Assembly (NCBI GenBank): GCA_022511345.1
Contig: JAFLRR010000015.1
Location: 16,516-71,652 of the forward strand
Reading direction: 5' to 3'
DNA length: 55,137 nt
DNA from: Alistipes sp.
Lineage (GTDB): Bacteria > Bacteroidota > Bacteroidia > Bacteroidales > Rikenellaceae
The notes beneath the pieces are model-generated. The model made no database searches, was not told the DNA's origin, and was given only the letters and a program-made list of their open reading frames with translations. The position numbers were made by a program, and so were the translations under genes. Each line of letters opens with the position of its first letter. The stretch's first letter is position 1. Below, piece by piece: positions 24,345-32,884 of this stretch.

Positions 24345-25145
24345 CTAAAATTCCGACACGAACTGCATGAGTATCTCGGCCGCACGCTGCGGCTCCTCCA
24401 GAAATCCGTTGTGACCCGACTCCTCGAGCCATGCCACCCGGGCCTGCGGGTGCGCCGCAGCTATGGCCTCGGCCCGCTCGGCGGGGATGTAGGCGTCGTG
24501 ACGGCCGAATATGAAGAGCTGCCGGGCCTGCGACGCGCGCAGAGCTTCGTTGCGGTCGGGGCGGGCTATCATTCCGTTGAGCAGGGCCACAATGCCGTCA
24601 TCCTCCGTAATGAATACCTGCTCGCGCAAATCCTCTATATGTTCGGCCATCCGGCGGCGGTTCTGCTCGGCAAATCCCTTTTCGGGCGCCGTCTGCGCCA
24701 GCAGCATCTTGCGGCCGCTGCGGATGAGTTCTATTTCGCGGCGGCGGTTTTCGCGCTTCTCCTCGCTGTCGGCATCGGCGTTCGACGAGAAGAGCACTAC
24801 ACCGCAGCACATCTGCGGAAAGAGTTCTGCCATGGCCAGCGCCACATATCCTCCCATCGAGTGTCCCACGACAATGCACTGCTCTATGCCCAGCGCCTGC
24901 AGACCGTCATGCACCACACCGGCCAGATAGTCCATCGAGTGGACCTCGCCGGCCACGTGCGATATGCCGTGGCCGGGCATATCGACCGTCACCACGCGCG
25001 CGAAGTCGCGCAGCAGAGGCACGAAATCGTCCCACACGAGCATCGATTCCAGATAGCCGTGCAGCAGCACTATGCACCGTTCGCCATTTTGCGTGTCGCG
25101 GACATGCAGGGGCGTCTGCCCCGCCATTATGAACTTTTCGACCAT
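24345..25145 (-). CDS. Alpha/beta-fold hydrolase
   Basis: A 266-residue hydrolase: oxyanion motif [22 protein letters not shown], nucleophile elbow GHSMGGYVA, acid region FGRHDAYIP and GHNGFLEEP (His). No signal peptide, so cytoplasmic. I use ATG 25145 (MVEKFIMAG); the longer TTG reading frame starts inside the AAAATTC repeat array and its first residues merely translate the repeat. The array therefore lies in the 5' leader of this gene. Substrate unknown. It is not close kin of the 11251 hydrolase by its motifs. Confidence 0.88.
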   Translation of the reverse strand: MVEKFIMAGQTPLHVRDTQNGERCIVLLHGYLESMLVWDDFVPLLRDFARVVTVDMPGHGISHVAGEVHSMDYLAGVVHDGLQALGIEQCIVVGHSMGGYVALAMAELFPQMCCGVVLFSSNADADSEEKRENRRREIELIRSGRKMLLAQTAPEKGFAEQNRRRMAEHIEDLREQVFITEDDGIVALLNGMIARPDRNEALRASQARQLFIFGRHDAYIPAERAEAIAAAHPQARVAWLEESGHNGFLEEPQRAAEILMQFVSEF

Positions 25146-25154
25146 AGGACCAAT

Positions 25155-25202
25155 AAATTCAAAATTCAAAATTCAAAATTCAAAATTCAAAATTCAAAAT
25201 TC
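25155..25202. repeat. Heptamer tandem repeat (AAAATTC)x6.9
   Basis: Six perfect copies of AAAATTC (25161-25202) are preceded by a seventh that is a base short. The array lies 10 bp upstream of the minus-strand hydrolase start and between the divergent hydrolase and dapF genes. No spacers are present, so it is not CRISPR. Unit length (7 bp) and AATT core are shared with the other AT-rich arrays in the window. Confidence 0.95.
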
Positions 25203-25270
25203 TCTACTGAATATTTCTCCGATTGGGACAGGCGAAAATAGCGATATTTTTTGAAATAATCGCCTGCGAT

Positions 25271-25301
25271 TTTGGCTAATCGTCAAATTGGAGTATCTTT
25301 G
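25271..25301 (+). promoter_or_regulatory. Consensus promoter for dapF-nitroreductase-tamL
   Basis: TTTG at 25271-25274 is followed after 19 bp by TATCTTTG at 25294-25301, a full Bacteroidetes match. The leader before the ATG at 25316 is about 8 nt. Confidence 0.85.
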
Positions 25302-25315
25302 TAAATTGGAGTCAT

Positions 25316-26275
25316 ATGGAGACACGATACCAATATACTGTATGTCACGGCTCGGGAAACAGGTTCGTGATGCTCGACACCGTCGGCCGCGAGGATTTGT
25401 TCCAGGGGCGCGGAGTCGACTTCAACGCCTGGGCTGCGCAGCTGTGCGCCAGCCAGACGCCCATAGGCGGCACCGACGGATTGCTGGTGCTCATACGCTT
25501 CGGCGGCGGCTATGCCATGCGCATGTTCAACCCTGACGGGTCGGAGGCCGAGATGTGCGGCAACGGAATACGCTGCGCTGCGCGCCAGGCCCGAAAATAT
25601 ACCCTCAGCGACCGCTTCTGCGTATGGTCCGGCGGCCGCGAGTATGCCATGACCCGCGAAAGAGCCCTTTGGCCGGGCGTGGAGACCTATGGCGCCGAGA
25701 TACCCGTGTGGCTGCAGAGCCCCGACTTCGGATTCTGCAACCGCGGCGAGAAGTTCGTCGGCCGAATCATCCCGAGTCTCTCTCCGGAGCTGAAATTCAC
25801 GGCCCTCAGCCTCGGCAACCCGCACATCACGGCCTGCGTCGAGCACATCGACTACGGGCTGCTCGAGGAGCTGGGCGAGCGCGTGAAGCAGCTGCGCAAT
25901 GAATTCCCCTCAGGCATCAACGTGAGCCTGTTCGAGCATCGCGCACCGCAGCGCATATTCGTTGCCACCTATGAGCGCGGCGCCGGCATCACGGCCTCGT
26001 GCGGTACGGCCATGACAGCCTCGGCCACGGCTGCGGCTCTGCTGAATCTGGTCGGCTTCGGCACGGAAATGGAGGTGTGCAACCGCGGCGGAATGGTGCG
26101 GTGTCTGCCACGCCGCATCGACGGCCAGCTCATAACGCGCCTTACGGGCAACGCCACATTCGAGCATCAGGGAACCTTCGCCGCCGACAGCCAGAACATC
26201 AGCGACATAACTCCCGAAAACCGCTTCGAGAGCGAGATTGCAGCCTACGACGCCTTCGCGGCCTCGATACGATAA
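25316..26275 (+). CDS. dapF: Diaminopimelate epimerase (divergent)
   Basis: A 319-residue two-domain epimerase that converts LL- to meso-diaminopimelate for lysine and peptidoglycan. Both catalytic cysteines are present: Cys81 in MCGNGIRC and Cys229 in ERGAGITASCGTAM. Departures from the textbook family: the first motif is CHGSGNRFVMLD rather than HGLGNDF, the second Cys is followed by GTAM rather than GTGA, and a C-terminal tail of about 30 residues extends the usual ~275. Activity is likely retained. First gene of an operon with nitroreductase and tamL. Confidence 0.88.
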   Translation: METRYQYTVCHGSGNRFVMLDTVGREDLFQGRGVDFNAWAAQLCASQTPIGGTDGLLVLIRFGGGYAMRMFNPDGSEAEMCGNGIRCAARQARKYTLSDRFCVWSGGREYAMTRERALWPGVETYGAEIPVWLQSPDFGFCNRGEKFVGRIIPSLSPELKFTALSLGNPHITACVEHIDYGLLEELGERVKQLRNEFPSGINVSLFEHRAPQRIFVATYERGAGITASCGTAMTASATAAALLNLVGFGTEMEVCNRGGMVRCLPRRIDGQLITRLTGNATFEHQGTFAADSQNISDITPENRFESEIAAYDAFAASIR

Positions 26276-26300
26276 AGCTGAAAAAACAGATAACAGAGAT

Positions 26301-27047
26301 ATGCGAAACACTATCTTCAAACACAAATCGGTGCGCCGCTACAAGTCGACGCCGCTTCCCGACGACATCCTCAAGGATATACTCGAGGCGGCGACCCGCG
26401 CCTCGACCGTAGGCAACATGCAGCTCTACTCGCTGGTAGTCACCTGCTCGCAGCAGATGCGCGAGAAGCTCGCGCCGTGCCACTTCAACCAGCCGATGGT
26501 CACTCAGGCGCCATGCCTTGTGACCGTCTGCGCCGACGTGCACCGCTTCTCCATGTGGTGCCGCCTGCGTGGCGCCGAGCCGGCCTACGACAACTTCGCA
26601 TGGTTCGTAAACGCCGCCACCGACGCGCTTCTTGCGGCCCAGAATCTCGCGCTCGAGGCCGAGTACCGCGGGCTGGGCATATGCTTCCTCGGCACGACCA
26701 TATACACCGCCGCCGAGATTTCCAAGATACTATCGCTGCCCGACGGCGTGATACCCGTAACCACAGTGGTCATAGGCTATCCCGACGAGTCGCCGGCGCT
26801 CACCGACCGTCTGCCGACCGAGGCCGTGGTCCACTACGAGACATACTCGGGCTACACCGCCGCCGAGATAGACGAGCTGTGGGCCGAGCGCGAGGAGTCC
26901 GAGCAGATGAAGCGCATCGTGGCCGACAACGGCGAGGACAACCTGGCCAAGGTATTCACCGAGCATCGCTACCGCCGCGAGGACAACCTGGCCATTTCGC
27001 GCAGCTACTTCGAGCTGCTCAAACGCAAGGGATTCTTCAACAACTGA
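26301..27047 (+). CDS. Nitroreductase-family flavoprotein
   Basis: A 248-residue FMN protein. The N-terminal KHKSVRRYKSTPLPDDILKD and EAATRASTVGNMQLYSLVV are the FMN-phosphate and ring-binding elements, and EAEYRGLGICFLGT and LPDGVIPVTTVVIGYPDE complete the fold. A C-terminal arm of about 60 residues extends beyond the basic fold, as in NfsA-like members. It uses NAD(P)H to reduce nitro groups, quinones or flavins; the real substrate is unknown. It lies 25 bp after dapF and 4 bp before tamL. Confidence 0.88.
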   Translation: MRNTIFKHKSVRRYKSTPLPDDILKDILEAATRASTVGNMQLYSLVVTCSQQMREKLAPCHFNQPMVTQAPCLVTVCADVHRFSMWCRLRGAEPAYDNFAWFVNAATDALLAAQNLALEAEYRGLGICFLGTTIYTAAEISKILSLPDGVIPVTTVVIGYPDESPALTDRLPTEAVVHYETYSGYTAAEIDELWAEREESEQMKRIVADNGEDNLAKVFTEHRYRREDNLAISRSYFELLKRKGFFNN

Positions 27048-27051
27048 CGCC

Positions 27052-29451
27052 TTGAAACGCCTGACGGCCATACTGCTCTCTATCTCCGCATGCCTGGCAT
27101 GGCAGGGGTGCAGCGTCACGCGCCGCATCCCCGACGGCGAGTACATGGTCCAGAAGGTCTCTGTCGAGGACGACCGCGACATCCCTCACCGCGAACGCAT
27201 ACCGGCCTCGGAGCTGAGCCGTTACGTCCGCCAGACCGCCGGCAAGAAGTTCCTCGGAACCAACCTCTACACCTGGATTTACACCTCGGCCAACCCCGAC
27301 AAGCAGAACCGCTGGAACAACCTCAAGCGAAAAATCGGCCAGGCGCCCGTCATCTACGACCAGTCGCTGGCCGAGCAGTCGGCCGAGAACATGAAGATAT
27401 ATCTCGACTCCCGCGGCTACTACTCCTCGCAGGTCGATTTCGAGGTCGACACCTCGCGCCGCAGCAAACGCGCCTACATCACCTACCGCGCCCGCCAGGG
27501 CGAGCCCTACCGCATAGGCGACATACGCTATGACTTCCGCGACCGCTTCATGTCGCAGGTCATAGGCCGCGACACCGTCTCGTCGCTGCTGCACCGTGGC
27601 GACGTGCTCGACATACCCACGCTCAACGCCGAGCGCAAGCGCATTACGGAGTATCTCCAGGAGCGCGGCTACTACGCCTTCACCGTCAACAACATCGAGT
27701 ACCGCGTCGACACCCTCTCGGGCGACCGCACGGCCGACGTGACGGTTGTCGTCAAGCGCACCATTACGGGCTACGACGAGCGCGGCGAGGCCATCATGGA
27801 CGACAACACCGTCTACCGCATAGGCGAGGTGAACGTTCTGCCCAACTTCGACCCTGCCACCGCCGTAGGCGATCCCGACTATGTCGCCAGCCTCGACACG
27901 GTCTACTACCGCGGTCTGAACATCATATCGGCCGGCCGCTCCAACATCCGCCGCCGCGTTCTGCGCTCGATAATACCCATCTACCCCAACTTCGTCTACA
28001 ACGCCTCGCAGGTCTCGCGCACCTACTCCAACATAATGGGCACAGGCTACTTCAAGAGCGCCCGCATAACCTTCAACGAGGAGCCGCGCAACGACAGCCA
28101 GGACTACGTGACCTACATCGGCGAGGGCATGCGCGCCGACACCTCGCAGCTGCTCCGCGCCCGCGAGAGCTACCTGCAGTGCAACATACTCTGCACCCCG
28201 GCGCTCAAGCAGAGCTTCAAGCTGGAGCTCGAGGGCTCCACCACATCGAGCTTCTACGGACTCAGCGCCACCGTCGGCTACCAGCACCGCAACATATTCC
28301 GCGGAGTCGAGGCCCTGGATGTCTCGGCCACCGTGGGTTACGAATACATGAAGGCCCCCGATGCCCGCAAGCGCAGCGCCCAGGAGGCCGGACTGACGCT
28401 CGGACTGGTCATCCCGCGCCTGCTGCTGCCTCTGGGCAGCGAGTTCCGCAACTCGGTCAACCAGCCGCGCACGCGCGTGCAGCTGTCGCTCACCTTCCAG
28501 AACCGGCCCTACTACCGCCGCATACTCGCCGGCGGACTGTGGAGCTATTCGTGGTCCAACAACCGCTACTCGTCGTTCACCATAAGCCCCGTCAGCATCA
28601 ACGTCATAGACATGCGCAGCATCGACGAGCAGTTCGAGCAGAGCATCATCAATCCCTATCTTCTCGAGAGTTTCCGCTCGCAGCTCGTTGCCGGCATCTC
28701 GGGTTCGTACACCTACAACAACCAGCTGCGCAACCTGGGCGGCAACGCCACACTCATACGCCTCAACTGGGAGACTGCCGGCAACCTCATACACGGCCTG
28801 GAACACCTCTTCTCCAAGCCTGCCGAGGGCAAGGATTACTACACGCTCTTCGGCCTGCGCTATGCGCAGTATTTCCGCATCGATTTGAGCGTCAGCCGCA
28901 AAATCACCCTTGGCGAGAAGACCGCCGTTGCCGGCCGCATATACGGCGGCGTCGGCATGCCCTACGGCAACGGAGTCTCGGTGCCCTACGACCGTCTGTT
29001 CTATGCCGGCGGCAGCAACAGCATGCGCGGCTGGACCCCGCGCACGCTCGGCCCCGGCGCCGAGCTGGCTCCCGAGTACCAGCCAGGATACGAGGAGTCC
29101 CGCTACCGCTATCCGCAGCAGATGGGCGACATAAAGCTCGAGGCCAACCTCGAGTTCCGCTTCCCGATATGGGGAATATTCAACGGCGCCACGTTCCTCG
29201 ACCTCGGCAACGTGTGGTACATGCACCAGAAGGGCAACGACCCCGACGGAGTGTTCCGCTTCAACAGATTCTACAAGCAGCTCGGATTCGACACCGGCGT
29301 CGGCATCCGCCTCGACATCAAGTTCGCCGTGCTGCGCCTCGACTGGGGCATACAGCTCCACAACCCCAACCGTCCCGCGGGCCAGCGGTGGATAAGCGAC
29401 TTCCGCTGGAAAAACACGGCCCTCAACTTCGGCGTGGGCTATCCGTTCTGA
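27052..29451 (+). CDS. tamL: BamA/TamA-family outer-membrane lipoprotein (TamL)
   Basis: A 799-residue Omp85 protein whose signal peptide ends in WQGC, a lipobox. A lipidated Omp85 protein is the hallmark of Bacteroidetes TamL. POTRA-like repeats occupy about 30-330 (YDQSLAEQSAENMKIYLDSR, RKRITEYLQERGYYAF), and the 16-strand barrel about 380-799 includes the conserved YAGGSNSMRGWTPRTLGPG loop and a C-terminal strand ending in Phe. It inserts or moves lipids and proteins at the outer membrane. TTG at 27052 is the only start that keeps the signal peptide; the next ATG is at codon 33. Confidence 0.93.
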   Translation: MKRLTAILLSISACLAWQGCSVTRRIPDGEYMVQKVSVEDDRDIPHRERIPASELSRYVRQTAGKKFLGTNLYTWIYTSANPDKQNRWNNLKRKIGQAPVIYDQSLAEQSAENMKIYLDSRGYYSSQVDFEVDTSRRSKRAYITYRARQGEPYRIGDIRYDFRDRFMSQVIGRDTVSSLLHRGDVLDIPTLNAERKRITEYLQERGYYAFTVNNIEYRVDTLSGDRTADVTVVVKRTITGYDERGEAIMDDNTVYRIGEVNVLPNFDPATAVGDPDYVASLDTVYYRGLNIISAGRSNIRRRVLRSIIPIYPNFVYNASQVSRTYSNIMGTGYFKSARITFNEEPRNDSQDYVTYIGEGMRADTSQLLRARESYLQCNILCTPALKQSFKLELEGSTTSSFYGLSATVGYQHRNIFRGVEALDVSATVGYEYMKAPDARKRSAQEAGLTLGLVIPRLLLPLGSEFRNSVNQPRTRVQLSLTFQNRPYYRRILAGGLWSYSWSNNRYSSFTISPVSINVIDMRSIDEQFEQSIINPYLLESFRSQLVAGISGSYTYNNQLRNLGGNATLIRLNWETAGNLIHGLEHLFSKPAEGKDYYTLFGLRYAQYFRIDLSVSRKITLGEKTAVAGRIYGGVGMPYGNGVSVPYDRLFYAGGSNSMRGWTPRTLGPGAELAPEYQPGYEESRYRYPQQMGDIKLEANLEFRFPIWGIFNGATFLDLGNVWYMHQKGNDPDGVFRFNRFYKQLGFDTGVGIRLDIKFAVLRLDWGIQLHNPNRPAGQRWISDFRWKNTALNFGVGYPF

Positions 29452-29512
29452 CGCATCGCCGCAACAGCTCCATCCTCTTCATTCTTAAGTTTCGTATTGC
29501 GCATAATTTTCG

Positions 29513-29520
29513 TATCTTTG
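29513..29520 (+). promoter_or_regulatory. -7 box for ftsY-rimO
   Basis: TATCTTTG matches the consensus. A TTTCG at 29490-29494 is the best -33 candidate, 18 bp upstream. The leader to ftsY is about 30 nt. Confidence 0.6.
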
Positions 29521-29557
29521 CGCATCGTCCGGCACTATCGTCCGGAGACGCACAGCA

Positions 29558-30580
29558 ATGGGATTTTTCGACCTTTTCAAAAAACGCGATAACGCCGCCG
29601 CCGAGGCCCCCGCGCCGCAGGCGCCGCAGGACAATGCCGGCCAGGAGAGTCCGGCCGACCTGTCGGCCGGACTCGAGAAGACCAAGAGCGGCCTCTTCTC
29701 CAAACTGGCGCGCGCCGTTGCCGGCCGCTCGACAGTCGACGAGAGCGTGCTCGACGACCTGGAGGAGGTGCTCATCACCTCCGACGTCGGTGTCGACACT
29801 ACCGTAAAAATCATCCGCCGCATCGAGGAGCGCGTGGCGCGCGACAAGTATATGAACTCCGCCGAGCTGCGCGGCATACTTCGCGACGAGATAGCTTCGC
29901 TGCTCGAGCAGGCGCACGGCTCGCAGCAGGATTTCGGACTCGACGTCGAGCCCGGCAAGCCCTATGTCATGATGGTCGTAGGCGTCAACGGCGCCGGCAA
30001 GACCACCACCATAGGCAAGCTCGCGGCCAAACTCTCAGCCGCCGGCCGCAAGGTGTGGATAGGCGCCGCCGACACGTTCCGCGCCGCGGCCGTCGACCAG
30101 CTGGCCGTATGGGCCGAGCGGGCCGGAGCCACGCTCATACGCCAGGAGCAGGGTTCGGACCCTGCCTCTGTGGCCTACGACACGCTCAAGTCGGCATGCG
30201 CCAACGGCGCCGACGTGGTTCTGATAGACACCGCGGGCCGTCTGCACAACAAGGTGGGACTTATGAACGAGCTGACCAAGATACGCAACGTCATGGACAA
30301 GGTCATCCCCGGCGCGCCCCACGAGGTGATGCTCGTGCTCGACGGCTCGACGGGTCAGAACGCCTTCGAGCAGGCCCGGCAGTTCACCCTGGCCACCAAG
30401 GTCACCTCGCTCACGGTCACCAAGCTCGACGGAACTGCCAAGGGCGGCGTGGTCATAGGCATCAGCGACACGTTCCGCATTCCGGTGCGCTACATAGGCA
30501 TAGGCGAGAGTATCGATTCGCTGCGGATGTTCGACCGCAGGGAGTTTGTCGACGCACTTTTCGGCGATGAAAAAAATTAA
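29558..30580 (+). CDS. ftsY: Signal recognition particle receptor FtsY
   Basis: A 340-residue GTPase that receives SRP-ribosome complexes at the inner membrane. After a short Ala/Pro-rich acidic N-terminus (about 8-40, much shorter than the ~200-residue A-domain of E. coli) comes the N domain, then the G domain: [36 protein letters not shown] and [10 protein letters not shown]. The reading frame runs 14 bp into rimO. Confidence 0.97.
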   Translation: MGFFDLFKKRDNAAAEAPAPQAPQDNAGQESPADLSAGLEKTKSGLFSKLARAVAGRSTVDESVLDDLEEVLITSDVGVDTTVKIIRRIEERVARDKYMNSAELRGILRDEIASLLEQAHGSQQDFGLDVEPGKPYVMMVVGVNGAGKTTTIGKLAAKLSAAGRKVWIGAADTFRAAAVDQLAVWAERAGATLIRQEQGSDPASVAYDTLKSACANGADVVLIDTAGRLHNKVGLMNELTKIRNVMDKVIPGAPHEVMLVLDGSTGQNAFEQARQFTLATKVTSLTVTKLDGTAKGGVVIGISDTFRIPVRYIGIGESIDSLRMFDRREFVDALFGDEKN

Positions 30581-31865
30581 CGTCATAACCCTCGGCTGCT
30601 CCAAAAACACGGTGGACAGCGAGCATCTGATGGCCCAGCTGGCCGCCGCAGGCTACACCATCGCCGCCGACAGCGACCGCACCGACGCCAAGACCGTGGT
30701 AATCAACACCTGCGGATTCATCGGCGACGCCAAGCAGGAGTCCATAGACATGATTCTGCGCGCCGCCGCGGCCAAGAAGGCCGGGCGCATCGAGCATCTG
30801 TTCGTCATAGGCTGCCTCAGCGAGCGCTATGCCGACGAGCTGCGCACGGAGATTCCCGAAGTCGACCGTTTCTTCGGCGTCAAGGACTGGGCCGGAATAG
30901 CCCGTGCGCTGGGTGCCGAGCACCGCGCCGAGCTCGAGACCGAGCGCCACATCACCACTCCCGCCCACTACTCCTACCTGAAGATATCCGAGGGCTGCAA
31001 CCGCAAGTGCGGCTACTGCGCCATCCCGCTCATACGCGGACCGCACGTGTCGGTGCCCATGGAGCAGCTCCTCGCCGAGGCCCGGTCGCTGGCCGACAAG
31101 GGCGTTCGCGAGCTTATGATAATCGCACAGGACACCACCTGCTACGGCACCGACCTCTACGGCCGCCGTCGCCTGGCCTCGCTGCTCAGAAAGCTATGCC
31201 GCATCGACGGCATAGAGTGGCTGCGGCTCCACTACGCCTATCCCACGGCATTTCCCTACGACGTCATCGAGGTTATGGCCTCCGAAAGCAAGATTTGCAA
31301 ATATCTCGACATACCCTTCCAGCACATATCCGACTCTCAGCTGCGCTCCATGAAGCGCCGCCACACCAAGGCCCAGGCCTACGAGCTCATCAGGCGCCTG
31401 CGCGAAGCCATGCCCGACATGGCCCTGCGCACCACGCTGCTCACGGGCTATCCCGGCGAGAGCGGCGACGACTTCGCCGAGCTGGAGCAGTTCGTGCGCG
31501 ACGTCCGCTTCGAGCGCCTCGGCGTCTTCGCCTACTCCGAAGAGGAGGGCACCTACTCGGCTCTGCGCCTTCGCGACGACGTGCCCGAGAGCGTCAAGCT
31601 CGAGCGCGTCGAGCGCATCATGACCCTCCAGCGCGACATCTCGGCTGAGATAAACGCCTCGCGCGTCGGCAGCACAATGCGCGCCATAATCGACTCCCGC
31701 CAGGGCGACAACTACATCGCCCGCTCGCAATACGACTCTCCCGAGGTCGACGGCGAGATACTCATCCCTGCCGCCGGCCGACGACTCCGCCGCGGCAGTT
31801 TCTGCGATGTGAAAATCACCGCCGCCACCGAATACGACCTCTTCGGCGAGGTTGTCGGCAGGTGA
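30567..31865 (+). CDS. rimO: Ribosomal protein S12 methylthiotransferase RimO
   Basis: A 432-residue radical-SAM enzyme that adds a methylthio group to an Asp of ribosomal protein S12. Domains: MTTase N-terminal domain (TLGCSKNTVDSEHL, NTCGFIGDAKQES, IGCLSERY) holding one Fe-S cluster, the radical-SAM core with SEGCNRKCGYCAIP (CxxxCxxC), and a C-terminal TRAM domain. GCSKN and the PLIRGPHVS segment favour RimO over MiaB. ATG 30567 lies inside ftsY (14-bp overlap), so translation is coupled. Confidence 0.95.
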   Translation: MKKINVITLGCSKNTVDSEHLMAQLAAAGYTIAADSDRTDAKTVVINTCGFIGDAKQESIDMILRAAAAKKAGRIEHLFVIGCLSERYADELRTEIPEVDRFFGVKDWAGIARALGAEHRAELETERHITTPAHYSYLKISEGCNRKCGYCAIPLIRGPHVSVPMEQLLAEARSLADKGVRELMIIAQDTTCYGTDLYGRRRLASLLRKLCRIDGIEWLRLHYAYPTAFPYDVIEVMASESKICKYLDIPFQHISDSQLRSMKRRHTKAQAYELIRRLREAMPDMALRTTLLTGYPGESGDDFAELEQFVRDVRFERLGVFAYSEEEGTYSALRLRDDVPESVKLERVERIMTLQRDISAEINASRVGSTMRAIIDSRQGDNYIARSQYDSPEVDGEILIPAAGRRLRRGSFCDVKITAATEYDLFGEVVGR

Positions 31866-31913
31866 TTTTTCGCGCTCCGCAACCCCGGCAGCATAGCTCT
31901 GCATAACAATCTC

Positions 31914-31944
31914 TTGTTTTTTCCGTTAATTATGCGTACCTTTA
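31914..31944 (+). promoter_or_regulatory. Promoter for the coiled-coil gene and zapA
   Basis: TTG at 31914-31916 is followed after 20 bp by TACCTTTA at 31937-31944, one base off TAnnTTTG. Confidence 0.6.
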
Positions 31945-31972
31945 CGGTAATTATCGGACTCTTTCGTAAACC

Positions 31973-32266
31973 ATGGCCGAAAAGGGCGTCATAATGAACA
32001 TCGCCTCGCATGTCGAGCGGCTGATAGAATCGCACGGAGTGCTTTCGCGCTCGTGCGCTCAGCTCACTGCCCAGCGCGATGCCCTTCAGGACGAAAACCG
32101 CGCGCTGAAAATGCGCGTGCGCGAACTCGAGACACAGCTTTCCAAGCTGCGCCTGAGCGACGGCCTTAGCGGAGGAGCAGCCGACAGAGAGGGCGCACGG
32201 GCGCGCATCAACCGTCTTTTGCGGGAGGTTGACCGCTGCATAGCGCTTCTCGGAGGAGAAGATTGA
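31973..32266 (+). CDS. Small coiled-coil protein upstream of zapA
   Basis: A 97-residue protein with a continuous heptad-rich helix (about 10-55: VERLIESHGVLSRSCAQLTA, then LQDENRALKMRVRELETQL) and a second short helix at the C-terminus (INRLLREVDRCIALLGG). No signal or TM. It shares a promoter with zapA, 17 bp downstream. By size, coiled coil and neighbour it may be a division-ring partner comparable to ZapB, but I see no sequence signature of that family. ATG 31994, which has an AAAAGGG stretch upstream, is an equally good start and gives 90 residues. Confidence 0.75.
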   Translation: MAEKGVIMNIASHVERLIESHGVLSRSCAQLTAQRDALQDENRALKMRVRELETQLSKLRLSDGLSGGAADREGARARINRLLREVDRCIALLGGED

Positions 32267-32283
32267 CGTAAGAGAGAGGCTTT

Positions 32284-32595
32284 ATGGCGGAGGGAAAATT
32301 ATCCATACGACTCATAATCGACGGAAGGCAGTACAAGCTCAACGTCAGCCCCGACAAGGAGGAGGTCTACCGCCGCGCCGAGTCGGAGCTCAACGACTAC
32401 GTCGGCCTTTTGAAACGAAAAGCATACAAGGAGTTCGGAGACAACGACTATCTTGCACTGGCGGCGCTCAAGTTCGCCATCGAGAAGGTCGACATGTCAC
32501 GCAGCCGCGAGGTCACCGACGACGACATGCAGGCTCTGGCCGGCATCGACTCCCGCCTCGAGAGCTACCTGAACGAACTGACCGAAGGCGAATAG
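32284..32595 (+). CDS. zapA: Cell division protein ZapA
   Basis: A 103-residue cytoplasmic protein that binds and bundles FtsZ. The ZapA N-terminal fold is visible (KLSIRLIIDGRQYKLNVSPD, then EEVYRRAESELNDYVGLLKR), followed by a long dimerising helix (YLALAALKFAIEKVDMSRSR). In E. coli zapA is followed by the 6S RNA gene ssrS, and a structured RNA follows here too. Confidence 0.92.
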   Translation: MAEGKLSIRLIIDGRQYKLNVSPDKEEVYRRAESELNDYVGLLKRKAYKEFGDNDYLALAALKFAIEKVDMSRSREVTDDDMQALAGIDSRLESYLNELTEGE

Positions 32596-32649
32596 ACGGG
32601 CCGCAGCGCCTTACATGCGGCAGGGTTCTTTACATATACGCGAAATCTA

Positions 32650-32851
32650 ACCCGCATAGATTCCTTCAAGCTTTGCGAAACTGAACAATTTTTACATTGG
32701 GCAAAACCCGCAGCCTACTCAAAATCAGGCCTTAACCCCCTTCGGGGTGTGTGCTCCGGCGCACCGTTGGAAGATTGCGATAGCCGGGTCCCCACTCTTG
32801 ACTTATCAGCAGATTCGTCAAACAAGACTAAGGAGTCCATGCGGTTTTTTT
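32650..32851 (+). ncRNA. ssrS: Candidate 6S RNA (ssrS-like), ~200 nt
   Basis: The intergenic stretch between zapA and rny folds as one closed RNA. CCGCATAGATTCC (32652-32664) pairs with GGAGTCCATGCGG (32832-32844) over 13 positions with one mismatch and one G-U, and seven T's follow at once. Inside are a UUCG-capped C/G hairpin near 32736-32748, GTGTGC/GCGCAC with a UCCG loop (32749-32764), GCCT/AGGC (32713-32730) and TTGAC/GTCAA. A ~200-nt RNA with paired ends, its own terminator and a position after zapA fits 6S RNA, which binds housekeeping RNA polymerase. An attenuating leader of rny is the alternative, but rny has its own promoter after the T-run. A start near 32645 is assumed; no consensus promoter is obvious. 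Confidence 0.6.
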
Positions 32852-32879
32852 GAATAAAATTTTAACCAAAATATATTTA
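32849..32879 (+). promoter_or_regulatory. Promoter for rny, overlapping the ncRNA terminator
   Basis: TTTG at 32849-32852, formed by the end of the terminator T-run, is followed after 19 bp by TATATTTA at 32872-32879 (TAnnTTTG with one change). The ATG of rny is only 5 bp further, so the transcript would be nearly leaderless. Confidence 0.6.
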
Positions 32880-32884
32880 CAAAG

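Noticed and set aside
27037..29361. Long minus-strand open frame opposite tamL (774 codons)
   Set aside because: It mirrors the codon pattern of tamL in GC-rich DNA and its translation has no recognisable domain. Similar shadows lie opposite rho (2509-3804), surA (20277-21929), dapF and ychF.
32650..32884. Riboswitch or attenuator leader of rny
   Set aside because: The T-run ends 33 bp before rny and a separate promoter can be read after it; the closed-end fold and zapA neighbour fit an independent RNA better. Not fully excluded.
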